Source: Anaerolineales bacterium (GTDB taxonomy: Bacteria > Chloroflexota > Anaerolineae > 4572-78 > J111). From it: DNA of 64,000 bases. The stretch spans positions 124,001 to 188,000 of the forward strand of contig JACKAU010000004.1 in the NCBI GenBank assembly GCA_020634855.1. The letters are read 5' to 3'. Positions 43,971-51,521 of this stretch are shown piece by piece. The translations under genes were made by a program, and so were the position numbers. Position 1 is the first letter of the stretch. Each line of letters begins with the position of its first letter. A model generated the notes under the pieces. That model was not told where the DNA came from. It saw only the letters and a list, made by a program, of their open reading frames with translations, and did not search any database.

Positions 43971-44164
43971 TGAGTTTGCTCAGAAATTTTTTGATTAACA
44001 ACCATCACATCCACGTCCGACTCAGGCCGGGCGTCGCCTCTAGCGTACGAGCCAAACAGAATGAGGCGCTCGATCTGACCGGGAAGTTCGGCCAGTAGCA
44101 AATCTTTGTACTCATTCAGAACGTGCTGAAGTTTTTCGGGCGTAAGAATAGTCTGTTCTTCCAT
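43967..44164 (-). CDS. Short MNT-type nucleotidyltransferase
   Basis: Minimal nucleotidyltransferase of the MntA kind, 65 residues. It retains the metal-binding signature LILFGSYARGDARPESDVDV with the two Asp residues and the GS loop, but ends about 12 residues later, where family members usually run to about 95-140. A third carboxylate in the missing part is normally needed, so activity is doubtful. MNT proteins are often antitoxins to HEPN toxins; no HEPN gene is present. It starts 20 bases after serS and its stop overlaps the carA start (ATGA), as if a transposed module has been trimmed to fit the operon. Confidence 0.8.
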   Translation of the reverse strand: MEEQTILTPEKLQHVLNEYKDLLLAELPGQIERLILFGSYARGDARPESDVDVMVVNQKISEQTQ

Positions 44165-44183
44165 AATACTATCACGACTTTGG

Positions 44184-45473
44184 CTATTTGCTGATTACTT
44201 CCAGCCCTCCTATATATGAGCGCAGCACCTCCGGCACCACGATGCTGCCGTCGGGTTGTTGGTAATTCTCCATGATTGCAATCATCACCCGCCCCGGCGG
44301 CAGGCCGCTGCCGTTGAGGGTGTGGATGTATTCCGGTTTGGCTCCCGGCTCGCGGCGGAAGCGGATGTTGGCCCGGCGGGCCTGGAAATCGACCACATTA
44401 CTGCAACTGCTGATCTCCATCCATTCACCTTGGCCGTCCGGTCCCGGCACCCAGGCTTCGACATCGTACTTTTTGGCGGCGGCAAAGCCCAAATCGCCGG
44501 TACACATTTTCAGAACCCGGTGGGGAAGGTCGAGCTGCCGACACAGATCTTCGGCGTTGGCGACAATCTCTTCCAGGTGATCGTAGCTGTTTTCAGGCAA
44601 AGTATAGTGGTACATCTCGACTTTTTCAAATTGATGGACGCGCTTGATGCCGCGTACGTCCCGCCCGGCGCTCATTTTCTCGCGGCGGAAGCAAGGGGTG
44701 TGAGCCAGATAGCGAATAGGCAGTTGGTCGGCCTCCAAAATCTCATCGGCGAAGATGTTGGTCAGCGGTACTTCGGCGGTGCCGATAAACCAGTAATCTT
44801 CCTCGGCATCGTAATACATGTTGTCCCGAAATTTGGGCAAGTGGGCCGCGCCGACCATCGCCTGCTCGCGGACCATAAAGGGTGGGTAGATTTCGGTGTA
44901 GCCATGCTGCCTCACGCCGGTATCGATAAACCAGTTAGCCAACGCCCGGTGTAAGGCCGCGCCGGCCCCCTTGAAGACGTAGAAGCGGGTGCCGCTGATT
45001 TTGACGCCGCGCTCAAAGTCGATGATGTCTAAATCTTCGCCCAAATCCCAGTGGGGCTTCGGTTCAAAGTCGAATTTCGGCGGATCGCCCCAACGTCGAA
45101 CTTCTACGTTGTGATCTTCGTTTGGACCAACCGGCACATCGGGACCGGGCATGTTTGGCACATAAAGCTGCTTATCGAGTAGATCGGCCTCGACCTGACG
45201 CAGTGTTTCGTCCAACTCCTTAATTTTGTCCCCAATCTCGCTCATACGGGTTTTCTGGGCTTCAGCCTCGGCCTTTTTGCCTTCGCGCATGAGCAGGCCG
45301 ATAGCCTTGCTGCCGGTATTGCGCTCCTGCCGCAGCGCTTCGACCTCCTTCAGCAATTCACGCCGCTGCTCATCGAGCCGCAGAATATCGTCGATGGGCG
45401 CTTCCGTGTTCAAATCGACCAATTTGGCCTTGACCAGATCAGCATTCTCTCGGATAAAATTTAAATCCAGCAT
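44184..45473 (-). CDS. serS: Seryl-tRNA synthetase
   Basis: Charges tRNA-Ser with serine. The 429-residue class II synthetase has the N-terminal antiparallel coiled-coil tRNA-binding arm (about 1-105), motif 2 (TPCFRREKMSAGRDVRGIKR) and motif 3 (LNGSGLPPGRVMIAIMENYQ). AGGAGG is seven bases before ATG 45473. Upstream lie a repeat array and a T-box leader whose candidate specifier is a serine codon, so expression should rise when tRNA-Ser is uncharged. MNT, carA, DUF433 and carB follow on the same strand with little spacing and may be controlled together. Confidence 0.98.
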   Translation of the reverse strand: MLDLNFIRENADLVKAKLVDLNTEAPIDDILRLDEQRRELLKEVEALRQERNTGSKAIGLLMREGKKAEAEAQKTRMSEIGDKIKELDETLRQVEADLLDKQLYVPNMPGPDVPVGPNEDHNVEVRRWGDPPKFDFEPKPHWDLGEDLDIIDFERGVKISGTRFYVFKGAGAALHRALANWFIDTGVRQHGYTEIYPPFMVREQAMVGAAHLPKFRDNMYYDAEEDYWFIGTAEVPLTNIFADEILEADQLPIRYLAHTPCFRREKMSAGRDVRGIKRVHQFEKVEMYHYTLPENSYDHLEEIVANAEDLCRQLDLPHRVLKMCTGDLGFAAAKKYDVEAWVPGPDGQGEWMEISSCSNVVDFQARRANIRFRREPGAKPEYIHTLNGSGLPPGRVMIAIMENYQQPDGSIVVPEVLRSYIGGLEVISK

Positions 45474-45484
45474 AATGACCTCCT

Positions 45485-45722
45485 AAAAAATTAAATGAAT
45501 TTGCAGAGTAGCAGGGTAGCAAAGTAGCAGAGTAGCAAGGTCGCAGAGTAGCAAAGTTGCAGAGTTACAGAGCCGCAAGATTACAGAATTACAGGGTCGC
45601 AAAGTTGTAATCTTACGACTTTGCCACTTACCATCCTGCGACCTTGCCACCTTGCTACTCTGCAACCTTGAAACCTTGTCACCTTGCTACCCTGCAACCT
45701 TGCCACCCTGCGACCTTGAAAA
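45485..45722. repeat. 8-bp-unit array folding as a long hairpin
   Basis: Read on the serS strand, the first half is a run of 8-base units of the kind AAGGTNGC or AGGGTAGC (for example AAGGTTGC, AGGGTAGC, AAGGTGAC, AAGGTGGC, AAGGTCGC). The second half is made of their reverse complements (GCAACTTT, GCTACTCT, GCGACCTT). Units are contiguous with an 8-base phase for most of the length. The whole could form a hairpin of over 200 bases, lying between the T-box terminator and the serS start. Confidence 0.88.
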
Positions 45723-45723
45723 C

Positions 45724-45945
45724 AAAAAACCCCACCCTATAAAAGGGCGAGGTTTCGACTCGCGGTGCCACCTTTTTTCGCAGAGAGGCTAGCTCTCCAC
45801 AATCTCTGGGCGCGATAACGGGCGCAACCGGAACGGCTCATCGCCGCCAACTCAGGAGTGGAATTCAGCCTTTCCGTCGAGCGCCTTGCACCGGCCGGCG
45901 CTTCTCTGAAGCCGGGAACCGCTTACTTTTCTCCGTCGCAGTTGT
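45724..45945 (-). promoter_or_regulatory. T-box leader of serS
   Basis: tRNA-sensing leader read on the minus strand. It begins with the conserved GACGGAGAAAAGTA, has a stem I segment GAATTCCACTCCTGAG where the specifier position reads UCC (serine), and contains the T-box GGTGGCACCGCG (complement of 45761-45772), whose bulge pairs with the free CCA end of uncharged tRNA. A terminator follows: AACCTCGCCCT and AGGGTGGGGTT around TTTAT, then a T run (complement of 45724-45754). Uncharged tRNA-Ser should favour the antiterminator and let serS and following genes be transcribed. Confidence 0.93.
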
Positions 45946-45953
45946 TAAGGTCG

Positions 45954-45981
45954 ATTATAACACAAATGGTGATTATTGCAA
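45954..45981 (-). promoter_or_regulatory. Promoter of the serS T-box transcript
   Basis: On the minus strand TTGCAA and a perfect TATAAT are 16 bases apart, ending a few bases before the first conserved T-box bases. Start of transcription would fall near 45947. Confidence 0.8.
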
Positions 45982-46013
45982 TGGCCAAATAAGGGCAATT
46001 TGGCGTAACTATT

Positions 46014-46056
46014 CTGGTGACTGGCACTATTGCTTACAATAAAGCACCAGTCACCA
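46014..46056. repeat. Hairpin repeat after pfk, GTGACTGGC family
   Basis: TGGTGACTGG and CCAGTCACCA are exact complements around a 22-base loop. It sits 13 bases after the phosphofructokinase stop on that gene's strand and upstream of the serS promoter. Third member of the family at 12127 and 34611; here it may serve as the pfk terminator. Confidence 0.8.
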
Positions 46057-46068
46057 TATCTTGAAAAC

Positions 46069-48303
46069 TTATTTCCTTTGCGGAGCCGGTTGGGCCATGA
46101 CTCGGGCAATCGTCCGAAGTTCCAACCACCACTGCTCTTTAGGTCGTTCATGGTCAAGATCCATCATGTTGGGGAAGCTATCCATTTTGAAAAATTGAAC
46201 TTTACCGCCTTGAAGGCCCATAAATGCACTGGAAGGATTAGTTTTCTCTGACTCATCAATCAGAAATTCAATACATTGCCGGGATAGTCGAATGGCTTGA
46301 ATCCGATCGAACGGCGTGGGATCGCCTCCCTGCTGGAGGTGTCCTAAAATCGCCGTGCGTACATCAAAGAGATCGCCGCCTTCTTGCTCAAATAAAGCGG
46401 CCATAAAGTTGGTGGTGTACAGCGAATTTGATTTTTCATTGCGAATTAGCAGCCCCAACCGCTTGCCCCGGCGGAATCCTTCCATTAGATCGGCCAGGTC
46501 CTTTTGTAGATCGCCAAGGGTCACCCCTTCTTCGGGTAGGTAAACCCGCTCCGCACCGGTAGCCAGGCCGCTCATCAAGGCCAGGTAGCCGCAATAGCGG
46601 CCCATCACTTCCACCACAAAGCAACGGTGCGATGCCACCGCCGATTGTTTGATCTTGTCCACCACCTCGACAATGCTGTTTAAGGCGGTGTCCGAGCCAA
46701 TGCTTAGCTCCGAGCCGGGCAAATTATTGTTGATCGTTGCCGGCAAACAGATCATGGGAATATTAAACGCCGGGAAACTTTCTCGTTCGTTGTACATCTG
46801 GTAAATGGCCTTGTAGCCGGCCCAGCCGCCAATCATCAGCAAGCCATCCACCCGATGCTCTTCCAATTGGCGAGCAATGGCATAAAACTCGCTCTTTTTG
46901 GGCACCCGGCGATTGGTGCCTAACTCCGCCCCGCCCTTAGGCGCCCAGCCATGCACACTCATCCAATTCATTTCTCTGATGTTGCCATGAATTAACCCAG
47001 TTATGCCGTCGTCAACGCCAAGCATAGTATGGCCTTTATCCAGTCCCAATCGGATAGCGGTTCTAGCGGCGGTATTCATGCCGGGAGCTGGGCCGCCGCC
47101 GTGCATAACAGCCAGGCGCAGTACCTTTTGGTTTGGGTCCGATGGATGGGGTAAGGCTCTGACCAGCGTCCGCAGGGTACGAAAATTTTCTCTAAAACTG
47201 CCGCCGCGCATTTCCATCGCCTTTTCGTAATCTTTAGCGGCGATATAATCGGCTACGGCATGGGTTTGGCGCACACTGTCCATCAGCGATGCGTGCGTAA
47301 TTCGGTTCTCGCGCATCCCAATAAGTTGGGGTTCGGTATCGGGGGTGGCCGCTAAAATCTGGTCAACGGCCGCGTAGCCCAGTAGGGTGGTCAGGTAACG
47401 GTCAAAGGCGCTGGGTGAGCCACCGCGTTGAACGTGTCCCAGAATGGTGACCCGGGCATCCTCACCCAGTCTCTCCTCTAAAACTTTTTGGACGTAGTCG
47501 CAGGTAATGGGGTTACCGTAACGATCTTGCGCACCCTCCGCCACAATGACGATGCTGTCACGACGGCCGGCCTTACGACCGGCTACTAAAACCTCGCACA
47601 TCTTCGCTTCCCAGTCATCGACATCAGGTGGGCTTTCAGGGATCAATGCCCAATCGGCGCCGGTGGCCAACGCGCTCATCAAGGCCAGATAACCACAGTT
47701 GCGGCCCATTACCTCGACGATAAAACTGCGTTGGTGACTGGCGGCTGTACTGCTGATGGCATCGATGGCATCTGTAATACGATGGAGAGCGCTATCGGCT
47801 CCAATAGTCATATCGGTACCAAACATATCATTGTCAATCGATCCGACCATGCCGACAATTGCCAATTGGGGATGTTTTTTAGCCTGCGTTTTGGTCACCT
47901 GGTTGGTTTCAACTAATTCGTTAAGCAGGTCGGGCCACTCCTCACGGAAAAGGTTGGCTCCCGTCAGGCTGCCGTCACCGCCAATCACCGCCAAACCGTC
48001 AATGCCGTGATCGATCAGGTTTTTGACCGCTTTTAAGCGCCCCTCGCGCGTTCGAAAATCGGCGCAGCGAGCCGAACCGATAACCGTTCCGCCCAAATTC
48101 ATAACATTACTCACCGAACCCCAATCCATCTGACGGATATGGTTGCCCCCATCGACCATACCCTGATAACCTTCATAAATGGCGTACACATTTACGCCGC
48201 GATCTAAAGCGGTCCGAACAACGGAACGTACGGCCGCATTCATACCCTGGGCATCGCCGCCGCTGGTTAATACCCCCAAATTGTTTACATAGCGTGATGT
48301 CAT
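46069..48303 (-). CDS. Eukaryotic-type double-length 6-phosphofructokinase
   Basis: Phosphorylates fructose 6-phosphate with ATP in glycolysis. The 744-residue protein is two fused PFK units, as in animal and fungal PFK-1. Unit 1 has TSGGDAQGMNAAVRSVV, IGGDGSLTGANLF, catalytic Asp157 and Asp159 in GSIDNDMFGTDMTIGAD, and SHQRSFIVEVMGRNCGYLAL. Unit 2 (from about 395) has PATINNNLPGSELSIGSDTA, where Asn525 replaces the catalytic Asp, as in the regulatory half of the eukaryotic enzyme, and MGRYCGYLALMSGLATGAE. From memory these segments are much closer to eukaryotic PFK-1 than to the 320-residue bacterial PfkA. Allosteric control by the second half is therefore likely. Confidence 0.95.
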   Translation of the reverse strand: MTSRYVNNLGVLTSGGDAQGMNAAVRSVVRTALDRGVNVYAIYEGYQGMVDGGNHIRQMDWGSVSNVMNLGGTVIGSARCADFRTREGRLKAVKNLIDHGIDGLAVIGGDGSLTGANLFREEWPDLLNELVETNQVTKTQAKKHPQLAIVGMVGSIDNDMFGTDMTIGADSALHRITDAIDAISSTAASHQRSFIVEVMGRNCGYLALMSALATGADWALIPESPPDVDDWEAKMCEVLVAGRKAGRRDSIVIVAEGAQDRYGNPITCDYVQKVLEERLGEDARVTILGHVQRGGSPSAFDRYLTTLLGYAAVDQILAATPDTEPQLIGMRENRITHASLMDSVRQTHAVADYIAAKDYEKAMEMRGGSFRENFRTLRTLVRALPHPSDPNQKVLRLAVMHGGGPAPGMNTAARTAIRLGLDKGHTMLGVDDGITGLIHGNIREMNWMSVHGWAPKGGAELGTNRRVPKKSEFYAIARQLEEHRVDGLLMIGGWAGYKAIYQMYNERESFPAFNIPMICLPATINNNLPGSELSIGSDTALNSIVEVVDKIKQSAVASHRCFVVEVMGRYCGYLALMSGLATGAERVYLPEEGVTLGDLQKDLADLMEGFRRGKRLGLLIRNEKSNSLYTTNFMAALFEQEGGDLFDVRTAILGHLQQGGDPTPFDRIQAIRLSRQCIEFLIDESEKTNPSSAFMGLQGGKVQFFKMDSFPNMMDLDHERPKEQWWLELRTIARVMAQPAPQRK

Positions 48304-48662
48304 TATGGAAGCCTCTCTCTATTTGTTATATGCTACGTTTGTTATTTGAAAACCACTAATGTGTTGAAGGAACCAAGATAAAATTGCTTAAGTTTTTAAC
48401 GTTACGTGATGTAAGTGAAGTAATTGACTTTTCTTTATAGAGTCTAATGGGTATTTTGCAATTTATAATTCAAAATTTGGTTAAGATTATAATAAAACTT
48501 CTTAACATCAGGTAGATTTATTGGGTTCTGGCTATCTCAAGATTGGGCAAGGACTGGGGATATAATTGGGCCTTAACTATTCCGCCCGTTGTTAAATTTA
48601 CTCTCAATACAATGAAGATGCAAATTTTTAATAATAGCGGTAAGAACAAGCAACCATCGCGT
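48304..48662. other. Divergent intergenic region
   Basis: About 360 A/T-rich bases between the divergent phosphofructokinase and M50 genes. No credible small gene; short frames near 48518-48752 lack ribosome sites or family features. It must carry the phosphofructokinase promoter, but no strong -10/-35 pair stood out on that strand. Confidence 0.5.
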
Positions 48663-48691
48663 TTCGCAATCAACCCGGCGCGTGATATAAT
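48663..48691 (+). promoter_or_regulatory. Promoter of the M50 protease gene
   Basis: TTCGCA and a perfect TATAAT with 17 bases between, about 33 bases before the ATG at 48724. Probably drives the M50-HD-prephenate dehydrogenase run. Confidence 0.7.
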
Positions 48692-48723
48692 AGAGGGCAA
48701 TTTATATAGAAAGAATAGAAATT

Positions 48724-49512
48724 ATGAGAACTCCCCCGCGCTACAGTTATAACCCGCCTCCCTCCGGATCTAACTGGCTCGAGAACCTGAGGCCGCTTGT
48801 TTCCGAACCCACCGCTTATATCACCTTTGCGGCCGGGATAGGACTAGCTCTGTTTTTACTCACGTATCAAGATTTTTCGATCAGCCGTTATGGGGCCAAT
48901 ATTTTAGTGCTGCTCATTGCCTTTCCGATCCACGAGTTATCTCACGCCATCGTCGCCGATCGCTTGGGCGATCCTACTCCCCGGCAAAATGGCCGTATTA
49001 CGCTTAATCCATTTGCCCAACTTAACCTGGTTGGCTCACTGTTGATGGTGTTTGTGGGTCTGGGTTGGGCCTATGTGCCTATTTCGCCGCGCTATCTGCG
49101 GCCCAATCCCCGCACCGGTCATATGATTGTGGCCATCGCCGGCCCCATTGCAAACCTGGTTCTGGCCTTTTTGTGCGCTATTTTATGGCATGCGGCTTTA
49201 CCCGCTTTACAACTTGCCGGGTCATTAGCTATGGCTGAATATATTCGTCGGACACTATTTTTCTTTGCCTACATTAATCTGGCGTTGTTTTTCTTCAATC
49301 TGGTGCCGATTGCCCCATTAGACGGATTTACTGTACTAAAAGGATTACTGCCCTATAACTTGGCCTATCGACTGGAGAGTATGCAACGCTACGGGATGCT
49401 GCTTTTTCTGGCCATATTCTTCGTAGCTCCGCTGCTGGGGCTGCCGATTCTCGACTGGCTAATTTTCAGACCCGCCCAATCGATAGCCAGTTTTCTCTTT
49501 TTTGGATCCTAA
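48724..49512 (+). CDS. Site-2 protease family protein (M50)
   Basis: Intramembrane zinc metalloprotease-like protein, 262 residues. The HExxH site is HELSH at residues 70-74 within a membrane segment (LIAFPIHELSHAIVADRLG), followed by GDPTPRQNGRITLNPFAQ. The second-site Asp is in NLVPIAPLDGFTVLKGLL. About six hydrophobic segments. It matches the compact S2P subgroup without PDZ domain; substrate is unknown. The HD-domain gene starts 6 bases after its stop, and prephenate dehydrogenase follows, forming a loose rightward run. Confidence 0.92.
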   Translation: MRTPPRYSYNPPPSGSNWLENLRPLVSEPTAYITFAAGIGLALFLLTYQDFSISRYGANILVLLIAFPIHELSHAIVADRLGDPTPRQNGRITLNPFAQLNLVGSLLMVFVGLGWAYVPISPRYLRPNPRTGHMIVAIAGPIANLVLAFLCAILWHAALPALQLAGSLAMAEYIRRTLFFFAYINLALFFFNLVPIAPLDGFTVLKGLLPYNLAYRLESMQRYGMLLFLAIFFVAPLLGLPILDWLIFRPAQSIASFLFFGS

Positions 49513-49518
49513 AATAGT

Positions 49519-50130
49519 ATGACCTCGTCAAAAATCACTCACCCGACCCGCTATCGGGTTTACCAGTTTTTCATCGCCCTAAAAGCCTATTTGCCGGTCT
49601 GGGCCGGTGGCCATCGTGGTGAGTTGTCTGCGGCAGACAGGGCCTTGGTCGAGTCAATTCTCCCCACCGTTGAGCAACGCCGACTCTTTGCTAAAATGTC
49701 TCCCAATGACCAGCGCCATGCCCTGGCTGTGGCCCGCACCTTGCAGCAAGCGGGACACAATCACCTTCCCCTGCTTCAGGCCGCGCTGCTGCACGATGTC
49801 GCCAAATCCCTTGGCCAACCCATTATTCACCGAGTAGTGATTGTTCTCCTCGAAGCCTTCCGACCCCAAACCCTAACTCATTTGGCAAACCCATCCTCTA
49901 CCCCCAATTCATCATTCATCATTCAACCTTCATCATTCAGCCGCTGGCGTCGTCCTTTTGTGATTCACGCCCACCATCCGGCTATCGGTGCGGCTTGGGC
50001 CAAAGAGGCCGGCTGCGATCCGCTGGCTGTCGACCTCATTCTCTACCATCAGGCCGGGCTTGATAACCTAACGGACATTCGTCATCAAAGACTTTTGGAA
50101 CAACTTCAGTGGGCCGATAATTTGAATTAA
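49519..50130 (+). CDS. HD-domain phosphohydrolase-like protein
   Basis: Small HD-superfamily protein, 203 residues; members hydrolyse phosphate esters of nucleotides. Metal site residues: His in RHALAVARTL, His92-Asp93 in ALLHDVAKSLGQ, and the later HAHHPAIGAAWAKEAG. Oddity: about residues 124-146 (SSTPNSSFIIQPSSFSRW) come from a run of TTCATCATTCATCATTC-type repeat at 49905-49940, inserted in frame between two helices. The same unit forms the hairpin at 10868-10912. It follows the M50 gene by 6 bases. The substrate is not evident. Confidence 0.85.
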   Translation: MTSSKITHPTRYRVYQFFIALKAYLPVWAGGHRGELSAADRALVESILPTVEQRRLFAKMSPNDQRHALAVARTLQQAGHNHLPLLQAALLHDVAKSLGQPIIHRVVIVLLEAFRPQTLTHLANPSSTPNSSFIIQPSSFSRWRRPFVIHAHHPAIGAAWAKEAGCDPLAVDLILYHQAGLDNLTDIRHQRLLEQLQWADNLN

Positions 50131-50184
50131 AAACTATGTTACCACTGGCAATGTGAGTTAAGTAGAATAGAAAGATCGCAATCA

Positions 50185-51174
50185 ATGAGTACATTTACCA
50201 TCACAATCGTTGGCGCCGGAGTGATTGGGACGTCGTTAGGGTTGGCGCTCAAACAAAAGAGCGATTCTCTCCGCCTTGTTGCTCACGATAAAGATTTAGA
50301 GCACGCTAAAGCGGCCGTCAAAATGGGGGCGTTCCATAAAGCCGAGTGGAATCTCATCAATGCTTGTGACCAGGCTGACTTGATCATTTTGGCCATGCCC
50401 TTGAGCGGCATTCGGTTCACGCTGGAGGCCATAGCCGGCGACCTCAAACAAAATGTCGTCATCAGCGATACAACAACCAGCAAAACCACCGTTTTGGCCT
50501 GGGCAGATGAATTACTACCCAAACATGCCCACTATGTCGGCGGCCATCCCCTGGTACATCCGGCCGGTACAGGCTATCAAAATGCCCGCGCCGATCTATT
50601 TCGAGGCAAACTTTACTGCCTGACGCCATCGTCTTCGGCCAACGAGCAGGCGGTCCAGTTGATGGCCGATATCGTGACCCTCCTCGACGCCAACCCGTTT
50701 TTCCTCGATCCGGCCGAACACGACGGCCTGACCAGCGCGACGGAACATTTACCTACGCTGTTGAGTATTGCGCTGATCCGGACCTTGGCCCAACAAAAAT
50801 CCTGGCGAGAGCAGCGCAAGCTGGCCGGCCAGTTGTTCGAGCAGGTTACAGCCGGGGCCTCGGGCGACCCCGACAGCCTACGGGATGGCTTCCTTGACAA
50901 TAGCCTGGCTCTGTCGCGCTGGCTTGAGGTGCTCATCGCTCACTTACAACAGTTGCAGACGCTTATTGCCGCCGGGCATGAGTCAGACGAAGCGCTGGCC
51001 CAACTCATCGATCAAGCCGTGGTAGAGCGTACCAACTGGCTCATCGATGTCGAAAAAGGCCAGTTCAGCGATCCGGAACTGGCTTCGCCCAAGGTTGAAA
51101 ACCCCGGGTTCCTCCAGCAAATGATCGGGTTCGGTGCGTTTCGGCGGCGCGGCTCCGAGCCGCCTAAAAAATAG
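50185..51174 (+). CDS. Prephenate dehydrogenase
   Basis: NAD(P)-dependent oxidative decarboxylation of prephenate to hydroxyphenylpyruvate in tyrosine synthesis, TyrA family. The 329-residue protein has the Rossmann motif ITIVGAGVIGTSLGLALKQ, then DLIILAMPLSGI, VVISDTTTSKTTVLAWA, and the substrate region GGHPLVHPAGTGYQNARADL, where the family has GxHP. The all-helical C-terminal part (about 185-300) is the dimer domain. No ACT or chorismate mutase domain is fused. No other aromatic-pathway gene is adjacent. Arogenate dehydrogenase is an alternative. Confidence 0.9.
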   Translation: MSTFTITIVGAGVIGTSLGLALKQKSDSLRLVAHDKDLEHAKAAVKMGAFHKAEWNLINACDQADLIILAMPLSGIRFTLEAIAGDLKQNVVISDTTTSKTTVLAWADELLPKHAHYVGGHPLVHPAGTGYQNARADLFRGKLYCLTPSSSANEQAVQLMADIVTLLDANPFFLDPAEHDGLTSATEHLPTLLSIALIRTLAQQKSWREQRKLAGQLFEQVTAGASGDPDSLRDGFLDNSLALSRWLEVLIAHLQQLQTLIAAGHESDEALAQLIDQAVVERTNWLIDVEKGQFSDPELASPKVENPGFLQQMIGFGAFRRRGSEPPKK

Positions 51175-51187
51175 AAACATTCGCAAG

Positions 51188-51442
51188 ATGACCGTTTTTG
51201 TTTATATCGTTGAATGCGCCGACCAAACGCTCTACACCGGCTGGACAACCGACATCAAACGCCGTTTGGCTGCCCATAACGCCGGCAAAGGGGCCAAATA
51301 CACCCGCTCTCGCACCCCGGTGTGCCTGGTTTACGCTGAAGCACAACCTAACCCATCGGCGGCTATGCGGCGCGAGGTTGAAATTAAACGCCTACGCCGC
51401 AGCCAGAAACTCCAACTTATCGCTGCCTTTCAGGCTAAATGA
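51188..51442 (+). CDS. GIY-YIG endonuclease domain protein
   Basis: Single-domain GIY-YIG nuclease-like protein of the UPF0213/YhbQ type, 84 residues. YIVECADQTLYTGWTTDIKR contains the two Tyr of the motif and the catalytic Arg, followed by HNAGKGAKYTRSRTPVCLVY and the Glu in MRREVEIKRLRRSQK. Its ATG at 51188 is 14 bases after the prephenate dehydrogenase stop. An overlapping longer frame starting at 51198 belongs to the next gene's open frame and is not coding here. Confidence 0.93.
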   Translation: MTVFVYIVECADQTLYTGWTTDIKRRLAAHNAGKGAKYTRSRTPVCLVYAEAQPNPSAAMRREVEIKRLRRSQKLQLIAAFQAK

Positions 51443-51521
51443 GTCACAATCTGTTAGAATCCGTCGCTGGTGCATTTGTTTATCGCCTGCGCCTGAAGTA
51501 AAATTTGCTACGGAGGGTGAC

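Noticed and set aside
48518..48752. Small frames on both strands before the M50 gene
   Set aside because: They cross the promoter and start of the M50 gene, with no ribosome site or motif.
51198..51521. N-terminal extension of the glycosyltransferase frame
   Set aside because: It overlaps the GIY-YIG gene and lacks family similarity; GGAGG before TTG 51522 marks the true start.
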